A stretch of 23,236 bases of DNA from a virus. This document shows, in pieces, positions 14,897-21,509 of this stretch. The notes under the pieces are model-generated. The model did not search any database. It was not told the origin of the DNA and was given only the letters and a program-made list of their open reading frames with translations. The stretch covers positions 1 through 23,236 of the IMG/VR virus record IMGVR_UViG_3300037041_000463; one strand, 5' to 3'. The translations under genes and the position numbers were made by a program. The number at the start of each line of letters is the position of its first letter. Position 1 is the first letter of the stretch.

Positions 14897-14924
14897 CCGC
14901 CAGCCGTGTGCAAAGTGCTGGCGG
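14897..14924. repeat. GC-rich inverted repeat upstream of the 15001 promoter
   Basis: CCGCCAGC (14897-14904) and GCTGGCGG (14917-14924) are perfectly complementary around a 12-base loop. There is no T run after it. It stands 18 bases before the 18-bp palindrome at 14943. Confidence 0.6.
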
Positions 14925-14942
14925 GGTAAAAAGCGAGATAAG

Positions 14943-14974
14943 GCGTGTTACGTAACACGCCGCTACCCTATAAT
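14943..14974 (+). promoter_or_regulatory. Promoter with perfect TATAAT and an 18-bp palindrome in the -35 position
   Basis: TATAAT at 14969-14974 lies 27 bases before the 15001 ATG. No -35 box is present at 16-18 bases; instead the perfect palindrome GCGTGTTACGTAACACGC (14943-14960) covers that position. This is the layout of a promoter controlled by a dimeric regulator, either an activator or a repressor. Confidence 0.65.
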
Positions 14975-15000
14975 GCAGACTTCACAACCAAGGAACTCTT

Positions 15001-15933
15001 ATGCGACAAACAACCCTCTTACGCGTCGTACACGCCATGAATCAAGCAGGCATACCCAAATCGTCACAGGACATAGTGACAAACGCCTTACGCGCCACCA
15101 GCGCAGAAGATAGGGCCGATGTATCGTGGGCCGCGCTACTCACCGCGCTTGCATACGACCGACGCGCCGTAGTAAATAACCTGAGCACACGTCCGCCTTA
15201 TCTACGCCCGCACTACGACGCATACCTACAAATCATGGATAAGGTGCGCGAAAGCATGGAGGTGGCACGTACAAAGGGCAGTCCCGAGGACGCCCAACGT
15301 GCCGCAGATAAGGCAAATGTAGAGCGCGCCGAGCGCGGACTACCCCCCAACGGACGCAACACAAACCAATGGCCTACATGGGTGCCCCCGCGCGTACGTG
15401 AGTCTTTGTTGGCCAACATCAACCGCGCCTACATCGAAGCCGGGTACACCAAGGGGAGCCGCTTCATGCCCTTCACCCCACCCGCCAAACGTCGCGAACT
15501 AAAAGAGCGCACGGACAACACGCTGGCCACGATCAAGCGCATAAGGAGCACTCATGCTTCGGTAGCCGGGGGCACCTCGGGTTACACACCCTACCGGGCA
15601 CTGCACCTAGCGGCGGCGCGCATGGCGGAGAAGGCCCTATACACAAGGCTCAAGGGTTACGAGCTGGGCACACACAACACTATTGACCACCCGCTGCCTG
15701 TGAACTGGCTAGCCCTACTAGACGCGCCGATGCGCGCACGCTTGCGCGAAGCCCAAGTGAACCCCCACGCCGTAACCCTCGACGGCCTTGACCACTTCTA
15801 TGAGCCACCACGGGGCATAACGTCTTTGGATGAGATGCCAGAGCTAACCGAGATGGACGCAGCCCATGCGCAAGAGCACGGGTTAGAACCTCTAACCGAC
15901 ACCGAAGGAACCGAAGATGGCCTTGACGCTTGA
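15001..15933 (+). CDS. Hypothetical protein, 310 aa
   Basis: First gene of the second rightward cluster, with an AAGGAACTCTT leader. The protein is Arg- and Ala-rich, probably mostly helical, with a Trp/Pro segment NQWPTWVPPRVRESLL (about residues 121-136) and a Tyr-rich segment GYTPYRALHLAAARMAEKAL (about 194-213). The acidic C-terminus includes AAHAQEHGLEPLTD, encoded by the first copy of a 45-bp DNA repeat that includes a GGTTAGA palindrome; here the TAG is out of frame. It overlaps the next gene by 17 bases. No family recognised. Confidence 0.7.
   Translation: MRQTTLLRVVHAMNQAGIPKSSQDIVTNALRATSAEDRADVSWAALLTALAYDRRAVVNNLSTRPPYLRPHYDAYLQIMDKVRESMEVARTKGSPEDAQRAADKANVERAERGLPPNGRNTNQWPTWVPPRVRESLLANINRAYIEAGYTKGSRFMPFTPPAKRRELKERTDNTLATIKRIRSTHASVAGGTSGYTPYRALHLAAARMAEKALYTRLKGYELGTHNTIDHPLPVNWLALLDAPMRARLREAQVNPHAVTLDGLDHFYEPPRGITSLDEMPELTEMDAAHAQEHGLEPLTDTEGTEDGLDA
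15856..15900 (+). repeat. 45-bp direct repeat, copy 1
   Basis: Begins GACGCAGCCC and ends TCTAACCGAC; 44 of 45 bases match 16594-16638. It lies inside the 15001 gene and contains a stop-associated palindrome. Confidence 0.9.
15881..15897. repeat. Stop-associated palindrome, copy 5 (inside a gene)
   Basis: GGTTAGAACCTCTAACC. It is translated here as GLEPLT, so its TAG is not used as a stop. It forms the end of 45-bp repeat copy 1. Confidence 0.85.
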
Positions 15934-16624
15934 ATGGAAAGCCCAAAACAAAACGTGGCGCATACACGGGCTACTCTGGCACGAGCTAGACATGTTGGAG
16001 GCGTACTGCCAAGCGGCTAGAAGCAAGCAAACCCCGGTGTCTTTGCAGCAAGGGCTAGTCAAACAATCACGCCCTATACCCAAGCAAGACAGCGACATCT
16101 TGGGCGGGGTAGCCGCGTCCTACGTTGGGGTATATGACGACACGCCGCAGGCGCGGGAGCTAGTGGCCACAGCCATAACGGCGCTACTCGCCCGGCTTGA
16201 GCAAGAGAAACGCGTCAAGATACACGCTACGTTCGTAACGCCTGAGCCCACGCAAGAACCCGCGCAAGCGCCCACGCCACGGCCCAGACTCCCGCCAAAG
16301 GCCAAGAAGAAAAAGAAGGCGAAGCGCATCTCTACTGTGATGAAGCTCTTGTGGCACCCTAACACCTGCGCGTGGTCAGTGTATAACCTGCGCCAGCCCG
16401 CGCTAGACCTATTAGAAGCGTACTGCCAAGCGCGGCGCGAGGAGATGCCCATACTGGTTAAACGCCCGCCCCCGTGGCAGGACACCGGTGTGCTGCTAGG
16501 CGTGGCAGCGCCCTACGTAGGCGTAGTGGGCCCGCTGTGCTACACGCACCACGTCCGCAAGCTAGTGCTGCAAGCCATAACCAACCTAATCAAGACGCAG
16601 CCCACGCGCAAGAGCACGGGTTAG
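15917..16624 (+). CDS. Protein with two copies of one unknown domain, 235 aa
   Basis: Residues about 7-95 and 146-227 are related: MLEAYCQA (26-33) with LLEAYCQA (165-172), GGVAASYVGV (63-72) with LGVAAPYVGV (194-203), and LVATAITALL with LVLQAITNLI near the ends. A Pro-rich linker (about 108-127) followed by a Lys run (129-137) joins them. The domain is not recognised. The gene starts inside the 15001 gene and its TAG stop is part of palindrome copy 6. The 45-bp repeats lie just before its start and across its end. Confidence 0.75.
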   Translation: MALTLEWKAQNKTWRIHGLLWHELDMLEAYCQAARSKQTPVSLQQGLVKQSRPIPKQDSDILGGVAASYVGVYDDTPQARELVATAITALLARLEQEKRVKIHATFVTPEPTQEPAQAPTPRPRLPPKAKKKKKAKRISTVMKLLWHPNTCAWSVYNLRQPALDLLEAYCQARREEMPILVKRPPPWQDTGVLLGVAAPYVGVVGPLCYTHHVRKLVLQAITNLIKTQPTRKSTG

Positions 16625-16638
16625 AACCTCTAACCGAC
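16594..16638 (+). repeat. 45-bp direct repeat, copy 2
   Basis: One mismatch from 15856-15900, 738 bases away. Here the repeat is read in a different frame and ends the 235-aa gene. In the frame used by copy 1 it would encode the same AAHAQEHGLEPLTD peptide, running on to a TGA at 16663-16665. Confidence 0.9.
16619..16635. repeat. Stop-associated palindrome, copy 6
   Basis: GGTTAGAACCTCTAACC. It supplies the TAG stop of the 15917 gene. Confidence 0.85.
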
Positions 16639-16661
16639 GACAACCAAGAAGGAGAAGAGAT

Positions 16662-16814
16662 ATGAAACCCCACATCTACCTATTCTACGGACGCTGGAGT
16701 TGGAGCACATACGGCAAAACCAAAGCGCCGGGAACACTACAAGACTTGATGCGCATGTACGCCAGCGCGGATGATTTCTGTAAAAGGCGTAACCGTAGAA
16801 CAGTGCAGTACTAA
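16662..16814 (+). CDS. Hypothetical small protein, 50 aa
   Basis: MKPHIYLFYGRWSWSTYGKT begins after a strong AAGGAGAAGAGAT leader. The N-terminus is aromatic-rich and the C-terminus basic (CKRRNRRTVQY). It ends in TAA, 56 bases before the next gene. No family recognised. The clear ribosome site and plausible amino-acid composition support it despite its size. Confidence 0.65.
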   Translation: MKPHIYLFYGRWSWSTYGKTKAPGTLQDLMRMYASADDFCKRRNRRTVQY

Positions 16815-16822
16815 ACACCGCT

Positions 16823-16858
16823 GCCAGTCGGCCACTGGCGATACAACGGGCACAGCCC
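16823..16858 (+). promoter_or_regulatory. Leader hairpins before the 16871 gene
   Basis: GCCAGT-CGGCC-ACTGGC (16823-16839) is followed by GGGC-ACA-GCCC (16848-16858) and then AAGGAGATTGACATG. The first hairpin has the same CGGCC loop as the leader at 18063, but a different stem sequence that still pairs. Confidence 0.65.
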
Positions 16859-16870
16859 AAGGAGATTGAC

Positions 16871-17092
16871 ATGAAAACTAACGGACAAATACTATACGAA
16901 CACAAGCACCCGTCCCTTGTAGCGGTGGTGCGCAGAGATCGCCTACCCTTTGTTGGGCCGGGTGACGTTTTCCTTACGCCCAATCCTGTACACCAAGCCC
17001 CTTGGCATCTTTTGACGCAAACCTGCCGCGACAGCTGGGAGCTGTCCGCGAAGGGACACCACCTTTTTTCTACAACCAAAGGAAACGTATGA
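16871..17092 (+). CDS. Hypothetical small protein, 73 aa
   Basis: MKTNGQILYEHKHPSLVAVV starts after AAGGAGATTGAC. The middle contains PFVGPGDVFLTPNPVHQAPW (about residues 26-45), suggesting a small beta fold. The stop TGA overlaps the next gene's ATG in an ATGA junction, so the two are probably translated together. No family recognised. Confidence 0.7.
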   Translation: MKTNGQILYEHKHPSLVAVVRRDRLPFVGPGDVFLTPNPVHQAPWHLLTQTCRDSWELSAKGHHLFSTTKGNV

Positions 17093-17313
17093 GCACCATT
17101 AAAACTTGGCAAGAACGACAACCAGCGCCACCCGAAGGTAAAGAGTGGTTCCCACATATGCAGATTCCATACATGCAAGCCGAAATCACCGAACTACGCG
17201 AAGCCCTCAAGGTGGCGCAGTCATTGGTGAATACTTTGATACCGACCAGCGGCGCAACCGCTACGGTGAAAGCTGGGGCGAGATGTACTACGTGGGTGAA
17301 GAGCTTGTCATGA
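17089..17313 (+). CDS. Small phage protein with TWQER start and LRE helix, 74 aa
   Basis: MSTIKTWQERQPAPPEGKEW, then MQAEITELREALKVAQSLV (about residues 33-51), a short coiled-coil-like helix. The order TWQER then xxEIxELR is common in small phage proteins of unknown function. An AAAGGAAACGT site precedes the ATG. From about residue 52 the frame has less convincing composition, while another frame (17145-17405) begins to look coding, so the true C-terminus is uncertain. Confidence 0.6.
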   Translation: MSTIKTWQERQPAPPEGKEWFPHMQIPYMQAEITELREALKVAQSLVNTLIPTSGATATVKAGARCTTWVKSLS

Positions 17314-17405
17314 AAGGCACAACCCCACTAATCGCAGCAATGCGCTGCTATTGTTGTAGCAAACTAGGTGCTGAAGTTGAAATACCGGAGGAACTATGCA
17401 AGTAA
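17145..17405 (+). CDS. DUF2591-like C-terminal segment, start uncertain
   Basis: From about 17220 this frame reads VIGEYFDTDQRRNRYGESWG then MYYVGEELVMKG, followed by TTPLIAAMRCYCCSKLGAEV and IPEELCK. The TPLIAAMRCY core and the EVEIPEEL ending resemble the C-terminus of DUF2591-type phage proteins. There is no good start: the GTG at 17145 lies in another gene and gives unlike sequence, and the next ATG (17283) would cut the segment. It may be a gene reached by frameshift from 17089-17313, a damaged gene, or one with a cryptic start. It overlaps the next gene by 10 bases. Confidence 0.5.
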   Translation: MVPTYADSIHASRNHRTTRSPQGGAVIGEYFDTDQRRNRYGESWGEMYYVGEELVMKGTTPLIAAMRCYCCSKLGAEVEIPEELCK

Positions 17406-17608
17406 CACTTAATTTTGAAGGTTCCCTCAGCGAGAGGGATTCGGGCGCATCCTTTACTGTATTAGCGCGAGATCAAAAACATGCAAGGCAAATAGCAGCG
17501 TGGCTGCGATCTAAAGTAGCAGACAAGTCAAGAACATTCATCACTGCGTACGTGGAATTGAAGCCCCAAACGGTAGCAGTGGAGGTGCCAGATGAACCTA
17601 CGAGTTGA
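17396..17608 (+). CDS. Hypothetical small protein, 70 aa
   Basis: MQVTLNFEGSLSERDSGASF follows a strong CCGGAGGAACT site. The predicted pattern is strand, strand, helix (RDQKHARQIAAWLRSKVADK, about residues 25-44), strand, as in small alpha-beta folds, then an acidic tail. It overlaps the DUF2591-like frame at its start and a 14-codon frame at its end. No family recognised. Confidence 0.65.
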   Translation: MQVTLNFEGSLSERDSGASFTVLARDQKHARQIAAWLRSKVADKSRTFITAYVELKPQTVAVEVPDEPTS

Positions 17609-17636
17609 CCGCCAAATATCGGAGGAGCTACTATGA
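17592..17636 (+). CDS. Mini-ORF, 14 codons, between two genes
   Basis: MNLRVDRQISEELL with an exceptionally good GGAGGTGCCAG site. Its TGA overlaps the ATG of the helix-turn-helix gene (ATGA). It could be a leader or coupling peptide that brings ribosomes to the regulator gene rather than a functional protein. Confidence 0.4.
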   Translation: MNLRVDRQISEELL

Positions 17637-17788
17637 CGCTCAAAAAAACCATGTACGTGCGAATGATTCAGTGCCTTGCGGCGCGGCATTGTTACGCAGC
17701 CGGGCAGAGCATACAAGAGATTGCAGCCTCTGCAAACAAATCACCCAGCACTATCCGGCGCTGGCTCAAGAAAGCAGGTGTACTATGA
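17633..17788 (+). CDS. Helix-turn-helix DNA-binding protein, 51 aa
   Basis: A minimal helix-turn-helix protein. The motif is SIQEIAASANKSPSTIRRWL (about residues 26-45): one helix, a turn at ANKS, then a recognition helix STIRRWLKK. This resembles the resolvase/Hin or transposase-type helix-turn-helix. A GGAGGAGCT site precedes the ATG. It overlaps both neighbours by 4 bases (ATGA junctions). No other domain is present, so it may act as a small regulator; the palindromes in this region are possible targets, which is only a guess. Confidence 0.75.
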   Translation: MTLKKTMYVRMIQCLAARHCYAAGQSIQEIAASANKSPSTIRRWLKKAGVL

Positions 17789-18012
17789 CCGCAGACCGAC
17801 GACCACGTAACCAACCGAAGGCACAACGCTTACCCGACGGGAGATACCTTCGATTCTCGTACCGATTCAACTGCTACCAAGTTCAAGGGGGGCCATTGAA
17901 AGAGTGGCGCAACCTACGCCCTCAACTTTTTGCCTGCTATGTAGCCGCAGGCTTTCCCGTAGAGGTACAAGGCCCCGCACCACTGCGCGAGCAGATGGAC
18001 ATGTGGGATTAG
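17785..18012 (+). CDS. Hypothetical basic protein, 75 aa
   Basis: MTADRRPRNQPKAQRLPDGR starts in an ATGA junction with the helix-turn-helix gene. A middle segment (YLRFSYRFNCYQVQGGPLKE, about residues 21-40) has a beta-hairpin-like pattern and is followed by a helix. Basic N-terminus and cotranslation with a DNA-binding protein suggest a related role (inference). No family recognised. Confidence 0.6.
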   Translation: MTADRRPRNQPKAQRLPDGRYLRFSYRFNCYQVQGGPLKEWRNLRPQLFACYVAAGFPVEVQGPAPLREQMDMWD

Positions 18013-18037
18013 ACAGCACTCACGAATCAGCAAACCC

Positions 18038-18054
18038 GGCTAGAACTTCTAACC
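18038..18054. repeat. Stop-associated palindrome, copy 7
   Basis: GGCTAGAACTTCTAACC, one mismatch in the left arm. It lies 25 bases after the TAG stop of the 17785 gene, so here it is near a gene end but does not supply the stop. Confidence 0.75.
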
Positions 18055-18062
18055 ACACCGCC

Positions 18063-18079
18063 ACTGGTCGGCCACCAGT
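18063..18079 (+). promoter_or_regulatory. Leader hairpin before the 18112 gene
   Basis: ACTGGT-CGGCC-ACCAGT, the same loop as at 16823-16839 with different but still paired stem bases. It is followed, 32 bases later, by the ATG with a GCATTGGAGATTGAT leader. Confidence 0.65.
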
Positions 18080-18111
18080 AACAAACGCCCATAGAGGCAT
18101 TGGAGATTGAT

Positions 18112-18393
18112 ATGACAAAAAGTAACACTATCACGGCAACAGGCCGAGTAACGGACAAGCGCATCGTGGTGCTCACAAGCGGGTGGGTATTCGTAGGCGA
18201 CTACAACAAGAGCGAAGCAGGTAAGCCCGCGTTCTTAACTGATGCAAGCAACGTGCGCAGGTGGGGCACTACTGCGGGGCTCGGAGAACTGGCGCTTAAC
18301 GGGCCTACCAAAGACACCGTGCTAGACCCGTGCGGTATTGTAGTGCTAGACAACCCGCATGCCGTACTATTCACACACCCTTGCAACTGGTAG
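18112..18393 (+). CDS. Small protein resembling DUF6948, 93 aa
   Basis: The start MTKSNTITATGRVTDKRIVV at 18112 is chosen for the TTGGAGATTGAT leader; a TTG 12 bases earlier is unlikely. The pattern TDKR, then GWVFVGDY, a Trp in RRWGTT, GLGELALNGPTKD and a final beta strand resembles the small phage family DUF6948 (from memory). It ends in TAG three bases before the repeat-protein gene. Function unknown. Confidence 0.6.
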   Translation: MTKSNTITATGRVTDKRIVVLTSGWVFVGDYNKSEAGKPAFLTDASNVRRWGTTAGLGELALNGPTKDTVLDPCGIVVLDNPHAVLFTHPCNW

Positions 18394-18396
18394 CGT

Positions 18397-18681
<285 letters not shown>

Positions 18682-18682
18682 C

Positions 18683-20191
18683 ATGACATACGATTCACAT
18701 TTTCAACTGACATGGAATTTAGCAGCAGGTGCTATACGTGACGTAGTGCGCAGAGCACAACCGGCCACACGCACCGAGCGCTTAGCGTGGCGGGCTAAGC
18801 GCTCGGTAGAAACCCGGCAATGGTGGGTAGACCTCGCCAACAAGTACAAGCTACACCCCGTGGTAGCGCGCATCATCAACGAGGGCGTACGCCCAATGGA
18901 TTGGCAACAGCTACTGCTTGAGTGGCCCCACGTTAGCACCGAGGATGAGACACAGATCGCTTATACACGCGATGAGTCCAAGGGCAAAGCGGATGTGCAG
19001 ACACGCACAAGCATAGGTAAGTATTTAAGCCGTCACTGGCCCCACGTAGCAGACCATGTGCGCAGGGATTGGGCAGGTACGTTCTCACCTGCCAAGTACG
19101 AGATGCGTGACACGATGGAGGGGATTATCAGCGGCATAGAGCTAGGGCCGCAGTCGTGCATGAAGTCTTCGCATGGTTGCATCCCGTTCAACAGCGTGAA
19201 CAACGAGCAGTTGGTGTGCTGGCAGACAGACAAGAGCGTGTACGTGCCTTGGCACCGGCATCCCTATTCAGTGTACGACCCCAAGCTGGGATGGAGGATG
19301 GCTGTGCGTATTGATCCCGGTCGCCCCGACATAGTTATGGGCCGCGCGCTGGTGTTCATTGACAATGACCAAGATACCAAGGTGTTCGTGCGTAGCTATC
19401 AGCGCAACTCAGAGGGTGACCATTGCAAGTCAGGCAGTGACGAGAAGTTAGAGACGTGGCTGCGCGACCAAGGCGTGTGCAAGCAAAGCGCGTGGGACGA
19501 CGGTACGCCAGTGAAGTATATGGAGCACCCCAACGGCGGCTTGATGATGCCCTACCTTGACGGCGATACGCAAACCGTAAAGCAGGGCAAAGGGTGTATC
19601 TACATAGATAGCGACGGCGACATCCAATGCACCAACACCGACGGTACAACCTCAGAGGACTCCAGCATAGGTGTGTGCGAAGACTGCGGCACGCCTGTGC
19701 AAGAGGACGACGATTACATATATGTAGGAGGCTACGAGAATCGTCTCATATGTACCTGCTGTATGGATAACTATAGGCGCGTCGAAGGTGCTGGCAGATA
19801 CGGCGCAACGGATTACTACGTGCACGACGACCAAGCTATCCAAGTGAATGGCGAGTGGTACGACAGCGAAGAACGGCCGGACTTCATCGTAACACTGTAC
19901 GATGGCGAGTATGCGCACCAAGATGACGTTGTGTATATCGACTCGCAAGAAGAGTACTACCGCGCGGATGACGAGGCCGTGTGTAACACAGCGGACGGTG
20001 ACTGGGAGCTGCGCGACGACTGCGTTGAGTGCGAGGACGGCAAGTGGCGTCTTGAGGGGGACTGCGTTAAGTGCGAGGACGACAAGTGGCGTCATGCGGA
20101 CGAATGCGTCAAAGTAGATGGCGGGTGGTACGAGGAAGGTACCGAGCCCGAGTCAGTGCAGATGGACTTACCCCTAGGAGAAATAAAGTGA
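18683..20191 (+). CDS. Large Cys-rich protein of unknown function, 502 aa
   Basis: N-terminal part (1-150) basic and helical. The middle has SCMKSSHGC (158-166), then HPYSVYDPKLGWRMAVRID (193-211), which I associate with a recurring phage hypothetical family. The C-terminal half is acidic with Cys clusters: CEDC (332-335), CTCC (357-360), then three related units about 14-20 residues apart: DDCVECEDGKWR (445-456), GDCVKCEDDKWR (459-470) and DECVKVDGGWY (473-483). The clusters could bind zinc. The AAGGAGATTGAC leader is shared with other genes. It is not matched to a known function. Confidence 0.75.
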   Translation: MTYDSHFQLTWNLAAGAIRDVVRRAQPATRTERLAWRAKRSVETRQWWVDLANKYKLHPVVARIINEGVRPMDWQQLLLEWPHVSTEDETQIAYTRDESKGKADVQTRTSIGKYLSRHWPHVADHVRRDWAGTFSPAKYEMRDTMEGIISGIELGPQSCMKSSHGCIPFNSVNNEQLVCWQTDKSVYVPWHRHPYSVYDPKLGWRMAVRIDPGRPDIVMGRALVFIDNDQDTKVFVRSYQRNSEGDHCKSGSDEKLETWLRDQGVCKQSAWDDGTPVKYMEHPNGGLMMPYLDGDTQTVKQGKGCIYIDSDGDIQCTNTDGTTSEDSSIGVCEDCGTPVQEDDDYIYVGGYENRLICTCCMDNYRRVEGAGRYGATDYYVHDDQAIQVNGEWYDSEERPDFIVTLYDGEYAHQDDVVYIDSQEEYYRADDEAVCNTADGDWELRDDCVECEDGKWRLEGDCVKCEDDKWRHADECVKVDGGWYEEGTEPESVQMDLPLGEIK

Positions 20192-20331
20192 TGTATTTAA
20201 TCAAAGCAAGCGTGTATTACGGACGCAGGACTCCGGGCTGGGTAGTATTACAGCACGGATACCCGTGGCATTTTTTTGGACGCACTGGCAAACGAGACGC
20301 CATAAAGGCAATGCAAGGAGAAACAAAATGA
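20191..20331 (+). CDS. Hypothetical small protein, 46 aa
   Basis: MYLIKASVYYGRRTPGWVVL, then YPWHFFGRTGKRDAIKAMQG. The ATG shares a base with the TGA of the 502-aa gene (TGATG) and its own TGA overlaps the peptidase ATG (ATGA). A TAGGAGAAAT site precedes it. The coupled junctions on both sides support a real gene. No family recognised. Confidence 0.65.
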   Translation: MYLIKASVYYGRRTPGWVVLQHGYPWHFFGRTGKRDAIKAMQGETK

Positions 20332-21494
20332 GCAAAGCAAACACCATGACAGCATACGCCAAACCAATCTACGAGCACGCCGCACTGCCCATGCTAACTT
20401 CCGATGACGTACCAAACAACACAGTCATGCAAACACTGTACCGTGCATGTAGCGTGCGCCGCGCGTCGGGTAGCTTGACCGAAGGGCAGTTCGTGGCATG
20501 GCTATGCACACGCTTACCCGTGACGCTGATTGACGAAGCGGGCAACATTCACGTTGATACACGCACAGGGCCGCACAACCGCACGATGTTCACAAGCCAC
20601 ACTGACACGGTGCACCGCGACGGAGGAGCCAACGCTATCCGGTTAGATACTTCTAACCCGCTGGCTATCAAGTGGCGCGCAGATGACGGGAGCTGCCTAG
20701 GTGCGGACGATGGTGCAGGGATAGCACTCATGGTGCACATGATCGAGGCCGGGGTGAAAGGTCTGTTTGTGTTCTTTCGTGGTGAGGAAGTCGGTGGTAT
20801 CGGCTCCTCGTGGCTGGCAGACTACATCCCGCAGTCATTGGCAGGTATCGACCGGTGTATCAGCCTTGACCGGGCAGGGTATAGTGACGTGATTACGCAC
20901 CAAGGTGGAGCGCGTTGCAGCTCGGATGCGTTCGGTAGCGCACTGGCTACGGCCTTGACCCCAGAGGACTTCTCGATGGCGTTCCTAGCGGACAACACAG
21001 GCGTGTTCACCGACAGCGCCAATCTCACGCGCATAGTAGCTGAATGCACTAACCTTAGCGTGGGGTACAAGTCGCAGCACGGTGACGGCGAGTGGCAGGA
21101 CGTGACGTTTCTGCAGCAGTTGGCCGAGCAGTTGGTTACTGTAGCGTGGGATGACCTGCCCGTGGTGCGCAACCCGCACGAGGTGGAGAGGAACGGTACG
21201 AAAATGCCGGACGTACGGAGATCAGCACAGTGCAGTCAACCAGATTGGCAAGACCCCTTTGACGAGTTCCTAATGGACGCACTATACGACGCGGTAGACG
21301 ATAGCTCTGCGGAGCTACGCGGGATCATTGCCGAGCACCTGATGCCCGAAGACCCTAGCCAAGCACTGCCCCACATCCGTGTGGCCAACGTACACAGCGC
21401 ACTACTAGAGGCATACGCAGAAGGCCTGATGGCAGGATACTACGACACATACCAGATACTGGACATCCTTGCCCAAGACTGCCTGATTAACTAG
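20328..21494 (+). CDS. Dizinc peptidase-like protein (M20/M28 type), 388 aa
   Basis: The order of metal-site motifs fits a two-zinc exopeptidase: SHTDTVH (90-96), GADDGAG (125-131) with the bridging Asp, the general-base pair RGEEVGG (151-157), SLDRAG (179-184), and SVGYKSQHGDGE near 265-276 whose His would be the last ligand. PepT-type and M28 enzymes share this arrangement. About 100 residues after the peptidase part form an acidic, helical extension. Predicted reaction: removal of N-terminal residues or cleavage of small peptides in the cytoplasm. The start at 20328 follows AAGGAGAAACAAA. Confidence 0.8.
   Translation: MSKANTMTAYAKPIYEHAALPMLTSDDVPNNTVMQTLYRACSVRRASGSLTEGQFVAWLCTRLPVTLIDEAGNIHVDTRTGPHNRTMFTSHTDTVHRDGGANAIRLDTSNPLAIKWRADDGSCLGADDGAGIALMVHMIEAGVKGLFVFFRGEEVGGIGSSWLADYIPQSLAGIDRCISLDRAGYSDVITHQGGARCSSDAFGSALATALTPEDFSMAFLADNTGVFTDSANLTRIVAECTNLSVGYKSQHGDGEWQDVTFLQQLAEQLVTVAWDDLPVVRNPHEVERNGTKMPDVRRSAQCSQPDWQDPFDEFLMDALYDAVDDSSAELRGIIAEHLMPEDPSQALPHIRVANVHSALLEAYAEGLMAGYYDTYQILDILAQDCLIN
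20641..20658. repeat. Stop-associated palindrome, copy 8 (inside the peptidase gene)
   Basis: GGTTAGATACTTCTAACC. It is translated as RLDTSNP in a variable-looking part of the peptidase; its TAG is out of frame. Confidence 0.8.
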
Positions 21495-21509
21495 GGTTTA
21501 CCCCTACCA

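Noticed and set aside
14644-14958. Minus-strand frame of 104 codons in the intergenic hub
   Set aside because: It covers the palindromes, has no ribosome site and no coding-like pattern.
16474-16665. Separate gene ending in the same peptide as the 310-aa protein
   Set aside because: The shared peptide comes from the 45-bp DNA repeat; the rest of the frame is antiphase to the duplicated-domain gene. Kept only as a hint of a frame slip.
16630-17178. Minus-strand frame of 182 codons
   Set aside because: Antisense to several small plus-strand genes that each have good leaders and coupled junctions.
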